Positions 12,678-23,991 of a stretch of DNA of 64,000 bases are shown here, piece by piece. Source of the DNA: Garra rufa (taxonomy: Eukaryota; Chordata; Actinopteri; Cypriniformes; Cyprinidae); contig NC_133384.1 of NCBI RefSeq assembly GCF_049309525.1, positions 14,213,198-14,277,197 of the forward strand, written 5' to 3'. The notes beneath the pieces were generated by a model. It ran no database searches, had not been told where the DNA came from, and saw nothing but the letters and a program-made list of their open reading frames with translations. A program made the position numbers and the translations under genes. The stretch's first letter is position 1. The number at the start of each line of letters is the position of its first letter.

Positions 12678-12760
12678 TTATTTACATTTAGTCATTTAGC
12701 AGATGCTTTTATCCAAAGCGACTTACAAATGAGGACAATAGAAGCAATAAAAATCAACAA
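12678..12760 (+). repeat. Teleost interspersed repeat core (TTTAGCAGATGCTTTTATCC)
   Basis: The string around TTTAGCAGATGCTTTTATCC followed by AAAGCGACTTACAAATGAGG matches, from memory, a very common short repeat of teleost genomes. I cannot place it in a named family by reading alone. The boundaries are approximate. Confidence 0.55.
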
Positions 12761-14299
12761 AATAGCAATGCTATGTAAGTGCTATGACAAGTCTCAGATT
12801 AGGTTAATGCAGTATACGTAGCAAGTTTTTTTATTATTATTATATAGTAAATAATAAGAAAACAGGTAGAATAGAAAAAGAATAAAGCACGCTGGTGTTT
12901 TTTGTTAATTGTATAATAAATAAAAAGATGGAAAAGATAAAAAAGAATAGAAATAGAATGGAGAGTGCTGGAGTTAGAAGGTCAAATAAAGACGGAAGAG
13001 ATGTGTTTTAGCCGCTTCTTGAAGATGGCTAAGGACTGTTATAAGGATATTATAACAATTAATTCTGATAGTTTTTAATTTGAGTCTTATTTCAGTAAAG
13101 CGCTCTTAAAGGTTAAATCTTTGCTGTAATTTTGTGCTAGTGCTTTGAAGTAAAGGATGGCAAAAGTCATTTAAAATCTAAAAATAGGCTCAAATAAGCA
13201 CCCGCAATTAAATATCGAATATTTGTTGATGGAAATATTGGCAGGTTACCAAAATGGTCCAGATATATAATGGATCTACATTTCACCATGGTAAACCCTC
13301 TCATGTACATATATAATAACAGGAATAATAAACAGTACAATAATTAAATAAATAAATACAAAATACAAAAAAAGAAAATAAGGCATTGTATTATTTGCTT
13401 CGAATACCTGATAAGTAAGCAATAATAAGCAACACCTGAATCAATGATAAAAAAAGCATTTTTGGCAAATTCAGGTCATTTACCATAGAAATAAAAACTG
13501 TGGTCCGATCTTCCTAAAACTTTGCATGCTTGTTTAGAACCTGATGCATGTGCTTACCAGGATTTGTGAAGTTTTGAGTTTTCGTTTAGGTTTTATAGGC
13601 TTTTGGGTATATCTGGACAGGCCCCTTTTCTAAATGACCCTGTTATAGCTTCCCAATAGGTAATTTATTATTTTTTTGTTGATAATTATTGACCTAGAGA
13701 GTCCAGAGAATTATACTGCAGTGTTTTTTTTCCCAGATTGAGCAAAAAACCTAGGACTAGTTCGCAAAAGTTTTACAAAATGTTTATTACATTTTCGCAA
13801 TTATTCAACAAATGGTTCGATTGACAGCAGTGATTCTAGAGGCAAAGTTGTTCAGAATAAGGAGGTCTATTGTATGATACGAATATGTGTAAAAAGTATA
13901 CAATCGTTTAAGCCGTTTTTATGTTTTTTTTCCTCTTATCGCACCACCAAGTGGCCAAGCTCTGCAAATGTTTTCATGTGACCTCAGATTCAGATCTTAC
14001 ATAGGCATTGCTCCATTCAAAAGTTATAGCCGTTTTAGTAAAGGCAGCCCTGCCCCCTTTAAACGTTTTGCCGTCCCTTTGCGATGACTTTTTACACAAT
14101 TTTGTACTTTTTATAGCTGTAGTACCCCGTCGGCCTGACATTTCTGATCCTTGGGTATTCTAACAATTACAGGGTCTCAGCTCTATGTGCTTGAAACCAT
14201 ACTAATAAAACACAAATATTTTAACAACCCCATATGAACAAATAATACCCTTACATACTTCATCAGCACCTCAATGTCACTTTCAGTACGTTTGAAGAT

Positions 14300-14360
<61 letters not shown>

Positions 14361-14930
14361 ATCAGAAATGCATTAGATCACCTCCTCTGTAATGCCTATT
14401 AAAAGGTAAGCTTCGGGTCATAGGTTTAGAGGAGGGATTCACATGAAAGCTTGGAGATTATGTGTGTTTGTGTATTTTTCTGCATGCCCACACTAGTAGA
14501 GCATTTCAGACAGCAAGTTCATTCTGTCGCTTTCTCACTGACATTCTCTTTCATGTCTCTTTCTCTCACCTACACATATATACTTACACAGGCTGATTAA
14601 CTACGGGGAGGAAGAGGAAATCATATAAATCTTAGAGCTTTGAGACATGAAGTTTAAGTATAAATCAGCACAGCACCTTTCATGGTGAGTGAGGGGAGGG
14701 CCTGAAAGGAAATGATTATCTGTAACTGAGAGAGAGACGGTGACTGAGGAAGGGAGGGAGAGAGAGGAAGAAAAGTAGAAAGACTGTTTAACTGAAATGT
14801 CTCACTGAGTGATTTGTGAAGTCTGGAGAGATGGGCTGTACTTTAGCCACACACACACACACACACACATAAACTCATTTTCTCAAAGCAAAACTAGCAC
14901 CCATAACTATGTATGCTATGATATGAGTAT
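12761..14930. other. Intronic sequence with an old repeat at 13.45-14.15 kb and a TG run
   Basis: The segment 13455-14150 includes the TTTGCATGCTTGTTTAGAAC block shared with 12241-12420 and reads like an old repeat without ORFs. A TG tract lies at 14301-14350. The remaining DNA (14351-14930) is unique, with a CA run at 14850-14869. No coding exon is seen. Confidence 0.5.
14301..14350. repeat. (TG)n microsatellite
   Basis: About 25 TG units followed by a short GAGAGA tail. Confidence 0.95.
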
Positions 14931-15215
14931 GCAGTGCACATTAGTGCTGCAAAAAATCACTGCTTGGGCTACTGTGTCCCACAATGTTTCTTTACACTTT
15001 CAATTTCAATTCTTAAATGTAATTTTTATGGAATGCATATTACTACTCAAAAATTATATTTTGATACATTTAGGGTAGGAAATTTACAAAATATCTTCAT
15101 GAAACATGATCTTTACTTAATATCCCAATGATTTTTGGCATAACAGAAAAAAACAGTCATTTGACCCAATATACCCATGCTACTTAAGACTGGTTTTGTG
15201 GTCCAGGGTCACATA
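14931..15215. mobile_element. Half copy of a TIR element ending GGTCCAGGGTCACA
   Basis: The right terminus CTGGTTTTGTGGTCCAGGGT followed by CACA is the same as the right end of the fuller copy at 15388-15770. Interior blocks such as TTTACAAAATATCTTCATG also match in orientation. The left end is missing. No ORF. Confidence 0.7.
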
Positions 15216-15387
15216 TTTAAAAAAAAAAATGCATTGTTGCATACTGCAAACTGCATCTTCTTCTGACATGATTCTCCAGTATATTCTCACGTAGGCAGCA
15301 TGTTATTTCAAACACGTGCTTTCTTCACTCTCTCTTCGTACTACACCGCCCTCTAGTGCTCAAAACCTGCATTTTCATTCACAGTAA

Positions 15388-15770
15388 TGTGACCCTGGAC
15401 CACAAAACCAATCTTAAGTAGCACAGGTATATTTGTAGCAATAGCCAAAAATACATTGTATGGGATCAAAATGATTTTTTTAATGCCAAAAATCATTATG
15501 GCATTAAGTAAAGATCATGTTCCATTAAGATATTTTGTAAATTTCCTACTGTAAATATATTAAAACTTAATTTTTGATTAGTAATATGCATTGCTAAGAA
15601 CTTCATTTGGACAAATTTACAATATTTAGATTTTTTTGCACACTCAGATTCCAGATTTTCAAATAGTTGTATCTCAGCCAAATATTGTCCTATCCTAACA
15701 AACCATACATACATCAACGTATAAATCTCAATTTCTCAATTATGACTGGTTTTGTGGTCCAGGGTCACAT
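15388..15770. mobile_element. TIR element with GTGACCCTGGACCACAAAAC termini
   Basis: The left end TGTGACCCTGGACCACAAAA and the right end TTTTGTGGTCCAGGGTCACA are exact inverted repeats. It is about 380 bp long with no coding capacity. A third, more diverged copy is at 37910-38265. I could not determine a target duplication. Confidence 0.8.
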
Positions 15771-16253
15771 ATACATTTTCAACGGGTTTAACTGCATTAC
15801 AATTATATTAAATGTACGACGATGACAGTCTTTAGTCCTTTGCAAGAATTCAGCTTCGAGTTCAAAAATATTGATTGCCTCTTATTACTGCAAAGGACTT
15901 TTATTATTTTTTGAATCAATATTAAAGTCACCTGATTTGGTGTAATAAGAGTATAATCGATACTGTTGAGATCATATCTAAGTGAGTGTCTGCATTGATC
16001 GACTTCACTGTAGGAGAGCTTGTTTATGATATCACCGCTGCCATCTTTGGCATTCTGAGTCAGCCCCTTCACAGTTTCATTACACATCTCTCCCTTCAGA
16101 CAAGATGACATCGAGACGAGCTCAAACGGCATCAGCACATCAGCTCTATTTTGGTATAAGACCTCATCAAAACAATATCAGCCTCTATTAAAAATTAGAT
16201 TAATTAAACAAAACAAAAAATGAGAATACTGTATCAATGACATCAGCATATAC
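15771..16253. other. Intronic sequence, nothing recognised
   Basis: AT-rich DNA. The longest frame (about 15803-16138, minus) has no recognisable domain, no splice context matching dlgap1 and no family resemblance, so I do not call a gene. Confidence 0.5.
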
Positions 16254-17492
16254 ACAGTGGCTCGCAAAAGTATTCATACCCCTTCATTTTCCACCCAAAT
16301 TTTGTTACAGCCTTATTTTAATCTTAAAGGGGTCATGGGATACCCATTGTCCACAAGTTCATAGACTTCTTTAGGGTATTAATGAAAAGTCTCTAATATA
16401 CTTTGGTTAAAAATTCTCAATAGTACTGTAAAAAACACCCTTTCGCCATGTCAAAATCAGCTCTGCAAAATATCAGCTCATTTTATCGCATGGGCACTTT
16501 AAATGCAAATGAGCTCTGCTCACCCCGCCCCTCTCTGCTGAGAGATTACAAACTGTAATGTTTACTTTAGCTGCATTTAGCCACGTTTATCGGTGAAAAT
16601 TGCCAACAAGCACATTACTAAGAAAGGCCACTTGCAAAGATGCATAAAAAAACCTTTATACTAACATCTGCTGTGGGTGAAGCTGCATCATGAATGATTC
16701 ACACAAACATAGACGCATATGTAGATCGGGATTGGCGCTTTCCTTTTAAATATGAAGGTAACGTTGCTCTCTGCCTCTTAAGCGACTCAGATGTCGGGAG
16801 TAAATGACTACTGCTATGTTCATTATTACATCCAACAACAGAACACCTCAATCGCTCAATTAGAGTCTTCCTCTTCACCTGAGTCGTCACAATGGCAATC
16901 ATATTCGGACTGTTTCAGCTCGGTGAGGGCGGGTCTAAGGTAATGCACTCATGTCAATCAACTGTGTTTCATCACAACCACAAGAAGCTGAGAATGACCT
17001 GATTTTAAAAAGGGGATATTACTTTTAAAGATTAAAAAAATACCACTGGGTGGATTTTTATCATTGTAGGGTGGTTGTGTTGTGTACACAAACTGCCAAC
17101 ACACATTAATGTTCAAACAACATGTAAAAGTTAGTTTTGCATCCGATGACCCCTTTAAACAACTGTTTTCTTTTTCCACATCAATCTTCATTCCAGACAC
17201 CATAATGATAATCCAAAAAACTGATTTAAGACAACCTTTGTGACAAAAAAACTTACATTCCATAAGTATTCATACCCTTTTTTGGGACACTTAATAATTT
17301 TGCTCAGGAGCATTCACATTGCTTGTAGATGTTACTACACTCCGACCTGTGGCAAATTCTTTTGAATATGATTTGGAAAGGCACACACCTGTCAATAAAA
17401 GGTCTAACAGCTGAAAATGCATATCAGAGCAAGAACCAAGACCTAAGGTCAAAAAAACAAAGCAGGGTATAAATACTTTCGCAAAGCACTGT
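16254..17492. mobile_element. Tc1-like deletion derivative (CGCAAAGCACTGTA termini) with a nested TTAA element
   Basis: The left end is ACAGTGGCTCGCAAAAGTAT followed by TCATACCCC. The right end is ATACTTTCGCAAAGCACTGT. Both are recognisable variants of a fish Tc1 inverted terminal repeat. The inner right part (CTCAGGAGCATTCACATTGC...) matches the related copy at 42522-43478. The transposase body is lost. The 831-bp TTAA element at 16328-17154 is inserted in it. Confidence 0.75.
16328..17154. mobile_element. TTAA-flanked element with AGGGGTCAT termini
   Basis: TTAA (16324-16327)|AGGGGTCATGGGAT on the left and ATCCGATGACCCCT|TTAA (17155-17158) on the right. The interior has several short ORFs but none that reads as transposase. 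It is nested inside a Tc1 derivative and therefore younger than it. I infer piggyBac-type mobilisation from the target. Confidence 0.8.
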
Positions 17493-18483
17493 ATATTCTC
17501 TGTTCCCCAGGACAACAGTTTAAACAAATTAGTTGCCGTGGAAACAGCAGCATCCTCTTCCTGGAATAAAGAGCTAAATTAATGTTTTGCTCAATTTCTT
17601 CTATTACACTCGAGACATCTTGACCCTCAATATCAACAACACAATGTCAAACATAATGCTTTTTTCTACAAAAACACTGGGCGGTGACTCTAGTAAGATG
17701 TTCAACACAAAAACACAGACTCTGGCAACAGCTTTTATTTATAGAGACCTAGGATAGCTAGACTGTTTGAAATGAATAGGATATTTCATCCTCATACTGT
17801 AACTTGGATTGTTGAGCCATGTGGGCTCTCACACCCATGCTGACCCAGTTTTCTGTCCAAGTTATGCTAAAACATACCACAACATTTGGGACCATGTCCA
17901 CAGCTTTCAACAAATGTGACATCAGAAAAAAAACAGAAAAAGAACAGCAATATTAGGCAAATATTTGGGAGTTTCTGTGTCTGTGTATGTGTATTTGAGG
18001 CCTTTTTGGGCCCCGTCTAACACCTGCTCTCTAGTATCACATATGACATACTAAAATAGACTGATGCTGGATAGAGTTCAGAAACTTTCCCTCTCTTTCT
18101 CCCTCTCTCAAATATACACAACAAAGCCACCATGACATTTTTTTCATGAAAAGTAATATATAGAATATATAGAAATTTAGGTTCACGCAGGTTCACAGAT
18201 TTTAGATAAAATGTTATATTACTAGTATAATTAAAAAATGTAATTATTTCACTGTTATTAAATTAACAGTTATAATATTATACTCACAGTTTTTTAATTA
18301 CTTTAAATGTAGAATAGTTTATATTATTAATGTTTAATTTTGAGGTAGGTTCATAAGCAGTTGATAAACTGCATGGATGTTGACTTGCATCAGTCCATTG
18401 CAGTATGAGTAAGCAAAATATGACGGTCTCCTCCATCATCTCCGTTAACAGTACTATCAAACATAAACAAACAAAAAAATGAT
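17493..18483. other. Intronic unique sequence
   Basis: Unique AT-rich DNA with no exon recognised. It lies immediately downstream, in the dlgap1 direction, of the candidate alternative first exon at 18578-18551. Confidence 0.5.
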
Positions 18484-18524
18484 GAGAGAGGGAGAGAGAG
18501 AGAGGGAGAGAGCGAGAGAGAGAG
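18484..18524. repeat. Imperfect GA-rich microsatellite
   Basis: GAGAGAGG/GAGAGC repeats on the plus strand, just inside the proposed intron next to the candidate first exon. Confidence 0.85.
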
Positions 18525-18529
18525 AAGGG

Positions 18530-18850
18530 GGCGCGTGTAGCTATACTCACAGAGGCGGCGGATCCAGCAGTCGCACATACCCTGTAATTTTCGGTAAGCG
18601 GTAACCGGAGAGAGAACGAGAGACAAAAGCGACTGAATGAATCGTCGGGATCTGGTGATAAACTCCAGCTTGGCTCTGAATGGGAGCTAATGACACTGCA
18701 CTTAGTTAACGCTTGAACGCGCTCGGGTGCCGGATCGAGCTGCTAGTTCAGTCACGGGCGGGTACGGGACCGGCCCACACCGTCACATCCGTTAAATACA
18801 CCGATTCCCGTACCGGCCCAACATGAGCATGCGGGACTTCCCACCGCACT
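18530..18850 (-). promoter_or_regulatory. dlgap1: CpG-rich patch, candidate internal dlgap1 promoter
   Basis: CpG dinucleotides are dense here (for example AACGCGCTCGG, GAGGCGGCGGATCC, CACGGGCGGGTACGGGACCGG in part), against a strongly CpG-poor, AT-rich background on both sides. On the minus strand it precedes and covers a short coding start with a consensus splice donor at 18551/18550. I infer a promoter for a short dlgap1 transcript. The part beyond about 18750 ends in TAGGGCTATGCAGGG (minus), a hAT-like terminus, so it may instead be a GC-rich transposon end. The stretch 18530-18740 is not explained that way. Confidence 0.4.
18551..18578 (-). CDS. dlgap1: Candidate alternative first coding exon of dlgap1 (9 codons + 1 base)
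   Basis: Reading the minus strand, ATG at 18578 opens MCDCWIRRL, and after one further base the sequence is GTGAGTATAG, an excellent splice donor at 18550. The exon would end in phase 1. The 36 kb dlgap1 exon also ends in phase 1, so both could splice to the same downstream acceptor. From memory, short isoforms of this family (clear for DLGAP4) start from an internal promoter with a tiny Cys-containing N-terminal exon joined just at this point, before the SSC...YKKTPPPVPPRT region. That would give a protein lacking the GK-binding repeats but keeping the C-terminal GH1 and Shank-binding parts. Two of the nine residues are cysteines, a possible palmitoylation context. The downstream exon is not in the window, so the splice is unproven. 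Confidence 0.4.
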
Positions 18851-19667
18851 GAACTGACTAACCCTGCATAGCCCTACATCACAATAGTAATGACCAAATA
18901 TTCGTTAAATAATAATTAAAACGAGAAAGAATAATAATAATAATAAAGTATTATCAAATAAATAACCAATGCTATTTGATCAAATCCATTAAAAATAACA
19001 ACGAAATGTGGGTTAGATTGTAACAGGGCTGCCTGTAATTACAAAAAAGTGTGTCCTGCAGTGCGATATTTAAAAAAAAAAAAATTCAAATAGGCTACCA
19101 CATGCAGTCTTTCATTTCATATGAGGCCATTAAAACTGCTCGCATAATAATAATTATTAAAAAAATGAAACCGCTGTTCAAAACAGATTTCAAACCGCAG
19201 GACATGTAAACTTTCCAAAAGTATGTCAGCTACCAATTTAAACTTTATATATTTAAGAAAAATACTGTTTTAGCCTACTATCCCACAGAGAAATTTCTTT
19301 TGCAGGCAATTTTAAAAAATTACACTGCGTTATGACTTTTCAACTGCATTATTAAGTAAACCTATTTATTAGTGCCAATAACAAGCTCCTGTGGAAACTC
19401 ACATCTACAGATTTATAAACTATAAGGGGTTGAATGTGCAGTAATTAAGTTTATGTGCTTCTGTTCTGAAACAGATTGCAAGCATGCCCTTCAGTGATGC
19501 CTCTAGCAAAATAAAGCATGGATTTTTTTTATGGCGCATTGAACACTAAACGGTGTTTGTGCTCAAGTTCGCCCTCATGTGGCAGAAAACAACAGTAACA
19601 CAAAGCTCATCTGTTTCATCTCTCATTCCTCACTGACTTTACCATAACTGAGTTTCCCTTATATTCC
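18851..19667. other. Intronic sequence, nothing recognised
   Basis: AT-rich unique DNA with an ATA trinucleotide run near 18930. No exon or element is identified. Confidence 0.5.
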
Positions 19668-19671
19668 TTAA

Positions 19672-20273
19672 AGGAGTAGTATACTTTCAGAACAAAAATT
19701 TACAGATAATGTGCTCACCCCCTTGTCATCCAAGATGTTCATGTCTTTCTTTCTTTAATTGTAAAGAAATTATGTTTTTTGAGGAAAACTTTTCAGGATT
19801 TCTCTCCATGTAATGGCCCCCGAGTTTGAACTTCCAAAATGCAGCTTCAGATGGCTCGAGGAAAGAAGGGTCTTATCTAGCAAAAAGATCGGTTATTTTC
19901 TAAAAAAAAATTTGAGTTTACATACTTTTTAACCTCAAATGCTTGTCTGTGTGTTTACTCTGAGTAAAGACTAAAAAGTATATAAATTGTAAATGTTTTT
20001 AAAAATTACTGATCGTTTCGCTAGATAAGACCCTTCTTCCTTAGCTGGGATCATTTAGAGCCCTTTGAAGCTGCATTTAAACTGCATTTTGGAAGTTCAA
20101 ACTCGCTGGCACCATAGAAGTCCATTATATGGAGAAAAAATCCTGAAATGTTTTCCTCAAAAAATATCATTTCCTTACGACTGAAGAAAGAAAGACATGA
20201 ACATCTTGGATGACAAAGGGGTGAGTACATTATCTGTAAATTTTTTGTTCTGAAAGTGAACTAGGCTACTCCT
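19672..20273. mobile_element. Complete TTAA-flanked palindromic MITE
   Basis: TTAA (19668-19671)|AGGAGTAGTATACTTTCAG on the left and GTGAACTAGGCTACTCCT|TTAA (20274-20277) on the right. The two arms are inverted copies across most of the 602 bp (CATCCAAGATGTTCATGTC versus GACATGAACATCTTGGATG, TTTGAACTTCCAAAATGCAG versus its inverse), so a single strand could fold into a hairpin. Same family as the interrupted copy at 2680-4193. No ORF. Confidence 0.88.
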
Positions 20274-20277
20274 TTAA

Positions 20278-20500
20278 TGACCTTGTTCCAGTAAATGCGT
20301 CTTGAAAAGACAAGCTACCTTATTAAATACTAGAAGCTGTATGAGATTACCTCTCATAAATAGAACAATTGTAAAATTAAACATTATTTAATTTAAAGAT
20401 AAGCATGATTTGCCAGGCTTTCCAGTAGTGAGGGCAACTTTAAATGTCTTCGTGAGCTGGTTTTGACACGTTTCACTACATTTGGAGGAATTAAAAAAAA
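20278..20500. other. Short intronic spacer
   Basis: Nothing recognised. Confidence 0.4.
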
Positions 20501-20575
20501 ATTAAATAATAATAGTTTTCAAATACTTCAGCAAGGGCACATTAAATTGGTCAAAAGCGATATAGTAATACAACA

Positions 20576-21800
20576 GCGCTTAACGTTACAAAAAATGACA
20601 AAAATCGAAGATTACGATATTAAAGTTGTAATATTTCAAGAATAAAGTCGAACTTACAAGAATAAAGTCAAAATATTATGAGAATGAAGTCAAAATTACA
20701 AGAATAAAGTCGAAATGTTTTGATTTACGAGAATTAATTTGTAGCAATTACAAGATTAAAGTTATAATATTTCGAGAGTACATTTTAGCTTTTTTTAAGC
20801 GGCATGTGAATCAGTCATCTTTCTGATTACAATGAGACATTCCTTTTATTAAATCAGGCTATACTGTTTTTTCATTCCTTCTGATGATCCTTTTATGTTT
20901 ATATCTATAAACTTGAAATAAAGAGGAAAAACACATTATAATTTGTATTTCGTGATAAACTGACAGAATAAAAAAAATGGGCTGTGTTATATTAAAAGCA
21001 ACAAAGAACAAAATTATTGCAATGACTGGGTGGCTGACACACTACAAACAATGAATAGAAGACGTTAAATATTATTTCCAATCACTGTATCATACCATAA
21101 ATAAAACAGCTTGTGAATAGTCAGAATGTTAGAATGTTTTATTGTTGTTTTTAATTAAATACATGTGAGGATTGAAAGATTGAATGCCACAGACGTTTTT
21201 GCAGAGTAGGTGGTGTAATTTACACAAAGAAAACAGTATAATTGAATTTAACGAATGACCGAAAAGACGACTGATTCAAATGAATACAGCAATCTGTCCC
21301 GCCACATTAAAGAGTGTGAAAAACACATTATTGCAAGACACATTGTTTGTATTTCACTATAAAACTGACAGATTTTGAAAGCTACAACTTTATCTTATAT
21401 TAAAAGTACCAAAAGCACAAAGCTTATTGCTATTATTGGGTGGGTTGCGCGCTACAAATAGGCCTAATGAATGTAGTCGAAGATGTGAAATATTATTTCC
21501 AAGCACACTGTCCCTGTGAGTATAACACATGGTATGATTTCTGCTATATATTCAAAAAAATTCTGGTGACCTGGCAACTTTTCCCTGTGTTCCTAATCCG
21601 GGCTATTTGCATGTGCAGAATATACTGTCAAAGTATGATAACTTTAATTGCTTTGGTTTATTTCTTGTAATTTCGACTTTATTCTCGAAACATTTTGACT
21701 TCATTCTCATAATTAAGACTTTATTCTGATCATTTCGACTTTATTCTCAAAACGTTTCAACTTTATTTTCAAAATTTCTGAATTTTAGATTGGCACTAAA
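20576..21800. mobile_element. AAAGTC-armed palindromic element, copy A
   Basis: The left arm (about 20590-20790) is a degenerate minisatellite of AGAATAAAGTCGAAAT-like units. The right arm (about 21668-21780) is the same in inverse orientation (TTTCGACTTTATTCTCG). Between them lies about 0.9 kb, partly shared with copy B near 54.3-55.1 kb (for example AAGCGGCATGTGAATCAGTC in A, AAGCGGCATATGAATCAGTC in B). The outer ends carry CAACAGCGCTTAA and TAAAGCGCTGTCA as imperfect inverted repeats. It interrupts a TA-target MITE whose pieces are at about 20500-20575 and 21800-22055. No transposase is found. Confidence 0.6.
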
Positions 21801-22055
21801 GCGCTGTCATATTGCAAAGACAAGTATAATGTCACAAACATTTCCATTTCAATTAAATGCTGTTCTTTCCATATTAGAATGATTTCTGAAGAATCATGTG
21901 ACACTGAAGACTGTAGTAATGGTTGCTGAAAATTCAGCTTTGCCATCACAGAAATAATTACATTTTAATATATATTCAAACAAAAACCATTTATTTTAAA
22001 TTGTAATAATATTTCACAATATTCCCGTTTTCAAATAAATGCAGCCTTGAGCTCT
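21801..22055. mobile_element. Right part of a TA-target MITE interrupted by copy A
   Basis: Landmarks GAATGATTTCTGAAGAATC, AATTCAGCTTTGCCATCAC and AATAAATGCAGCCTTGAGC belong to the ACTACCAGTCAAAAG family. The left part is just before 20576. Confidence 0.6.
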
Positions 22056-22561
22056 GAAGACACTGTTTATTGTCAGTGATGAATGAGATCAAGAACGGTG
22101 ACATCTATCTCTCTGGACCTTAGAACACTCACTAGTGCTGATCTGGGGTTGGTGTTTCCTTGTAAGCTAGTAGCATGAAAGTATTATATCCCATTACCCT
22201 GGAGAAAGAAGTAGACAGAGAAGGAGAGAGATGGCCTGAAAAGCAGATAATGCACACAAAAAGAGAAATTCTCAGACAGACGGGAAGTTCTAATCCTTTA
22301 ATGCTGTGGAAATGACATTTAGATCAAAGCTGCTAAAAGGACAAATGCGATACGCACATTTGTGCGCATCTGTGAGTGTGTCTACGTGCGCAACTTGGGA
22401 TCTGGGACAGCTGTAAAACTCTGTCTGATCATTGTTGGATTTTATACAGCAGTTACTGTAGCGTCCATCCTCAAATCTGATTGGCCAAGCCACTATCCAA
22501 AAGTGCTGATATAGAGACCAACAGCACTGGGACATTTCACTGTTTGTGTCAAAATTGTAAG
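22056..22561. other. Intronic unique sequence
   Basis: No exon recognised. The minus-strand frame at 22290-22535 shows no recognisable domain. Confidence 0.5.
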
Positions 22562-22855
22562 TAACACTTTAGGTAGTAACAATAAAAAAATACTTCTAAA
22601 ACATCTATTAATTTTAGTGTTGATTCCATCATTTATTAATTCATTATTAAAATAAAAAGTTGTATTAATGTTAGTTAATGGACCTGAGTTAACATAAACA
22701 AACAATTAACAGTTGTATTTTTTATTAATAACCATTAACAAAGATTATAAACATAAATACTGTAACAAATGTATTTCTCATTGTTAGTTAATATTAGTTA
22801 ATACATTAAATATAGTTAACAAATGTAACCTTATTCTAAAGTGTTACCAAACTGT
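22562..22855. mobile_element. TIR element with GTAACACTTTA termini
   Basis: The left end AAGTAACACTTTAGGTAG and the right end TTCTAAAGTGTTACCA are inverted, bracketing about 290 bp of AT-rich DNA rich in GTTAAT/ATTAAC. A related termini pair is at 63449-63722. Non-autonomous, family unnamed. Confidence 0.65.
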
Positions 22856-22955
22856 TTGTTTTGTTTACAAGTAAACTCCAGAGAGCAACTTATATTTTAA
22901 ATCAGAGCCTGTGAAATCCATTTTTTATCTAAATTCTGTTTTATAAATGAATATA

Positions 22956-23991
22956 CAGTCAAGCGCAAAATTATTCATACCCCTGGCTCTTTCAACTCTT
23001 TCAGATTGGAGGGTCTCCTTGCCATCACCCAGATCTTTAGCTCCCTCCAAAGATTCTCAATTGGAATTAAGTCAGGACTCTGGCTGGGCCACTGCAAAAC
23101 GTTAATGTTTTTGTCTGCTAACCATTTCTTCATCACTTTTACTGTGTGTTTTGGGTCGTTGTCGTGCTGAAATGTCCACTGGTGCCCATGGCCAAGTTCC
23201 TCTGCAGACTGCCTGATGTTGTTGTTGAGAATTTTGATGTATTGCTCCTTTTTCATGGTGCCGTTTACTTTAATTAGGTTCCGTGGTCCACCGGCTAAAA
23301 AAACAGCATGGACTGCCTTGAGATGTTGCCACCAGCAGAGCCCAGATTCATCAGGATGGCCTTGGTGGTGATCCTTGGATTCTTTTTTACCTCTCTCATT
23401 ATCCCTCTGGCCAGCACAGGTATCACTTTTGGCATCCGCCCACGTCCTCTGAGATTTTTCACACTGCGAAACGTCTTATATTTTTTAATAATACTTTGCA
23501 CTGTAGCCACTGGAACTTCAAAACATTTAGATATGGTCTTATAGCCCTTTCCTGACTTGCGAGCAGCCACAATGCACAGCCGCAGGTCCTCAGTGAGCTC
23601 CTTTGTCTTAGCCATGACTGTCCTCAAACCAGCAGCAGAGAGCTTCTGTTTTTTACCTGTTGAGTTGATTAAAACAGCTGTTTCCAATGAATCAGGGTAA
23701 TTAGGATGCTTTAGAACAGCTTGGACTATTTGGAACGGTATAGAACTTTGGATTTTCCCATAGACTGTGACAGTTTGCAAAGGGTATGAATAATTTTGGA
23801 CATGCCACTTTTTGTTCAAATGTAAATAAAAGCTGAGAAATATTTTTTTCTACAATGATGCCTCTTGTACATCGTCTTATTATCTTTTGGGAGAAGCCTG
23901 TGTAATTTACGGTCAAAAAAACTTGCTGGTTGAATAAAAGTAACTTTAAGTCAGAATTTGCCAGGGGTAAAAATAATTTCAGGCTTGACTG
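22956..23991 (-). mobile_element. Tc1-like transposon, internally deleted
   Basis: The ends CAGTCAAGCGCAAAATTATT (left) and the inverse AATAATTTCAGGCTTGACTG (right) are imperfect inverted repeats, flanked by TA at 22954-22955 and 23992-23993, the Tc1/mariner target. The 1036-bp body holds two parts of a minus-strand transposase. Full-length Tc1 elements are usually about 1.3-1.6 kb, so several hundred bases are missing. It lies in the dlgap1 intron in the same orientation as the gene. Confidence 0.85.
22975..23613 (-). pseudogene. Tc1-like transposase pseudogene
   Basis: The minus-strand reading begins near 23613 with a typical Tc1 N-terminus (MAKTKELTEDLRLCIVAARK), followed by a paired-like helix-turn-helix region (KGYKTISKCFEVPVATVQSI) and an AT-hook-like GRGRMPK. 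After NISRQSM the second HTH end and the segment with the first catalytic aspartate are deleted, and the frame shifts near 23290. The C-terminal part then follows from about 23256: MKKEQYIKIL, the QHDNDPKHT motif with the second aspartate, and SPDLIPIENLW with the catalytic glutamate. The first D of the DD34E triad is missing, so the product cannot be active. Confidence in the family is high. Confidence 0.88.

Noticed and set aside
15803..16138. 111-codon minus-strand frame
   Set aside because: No domain, no homologous text, AT-rich codon use typical of chance frames in introns.
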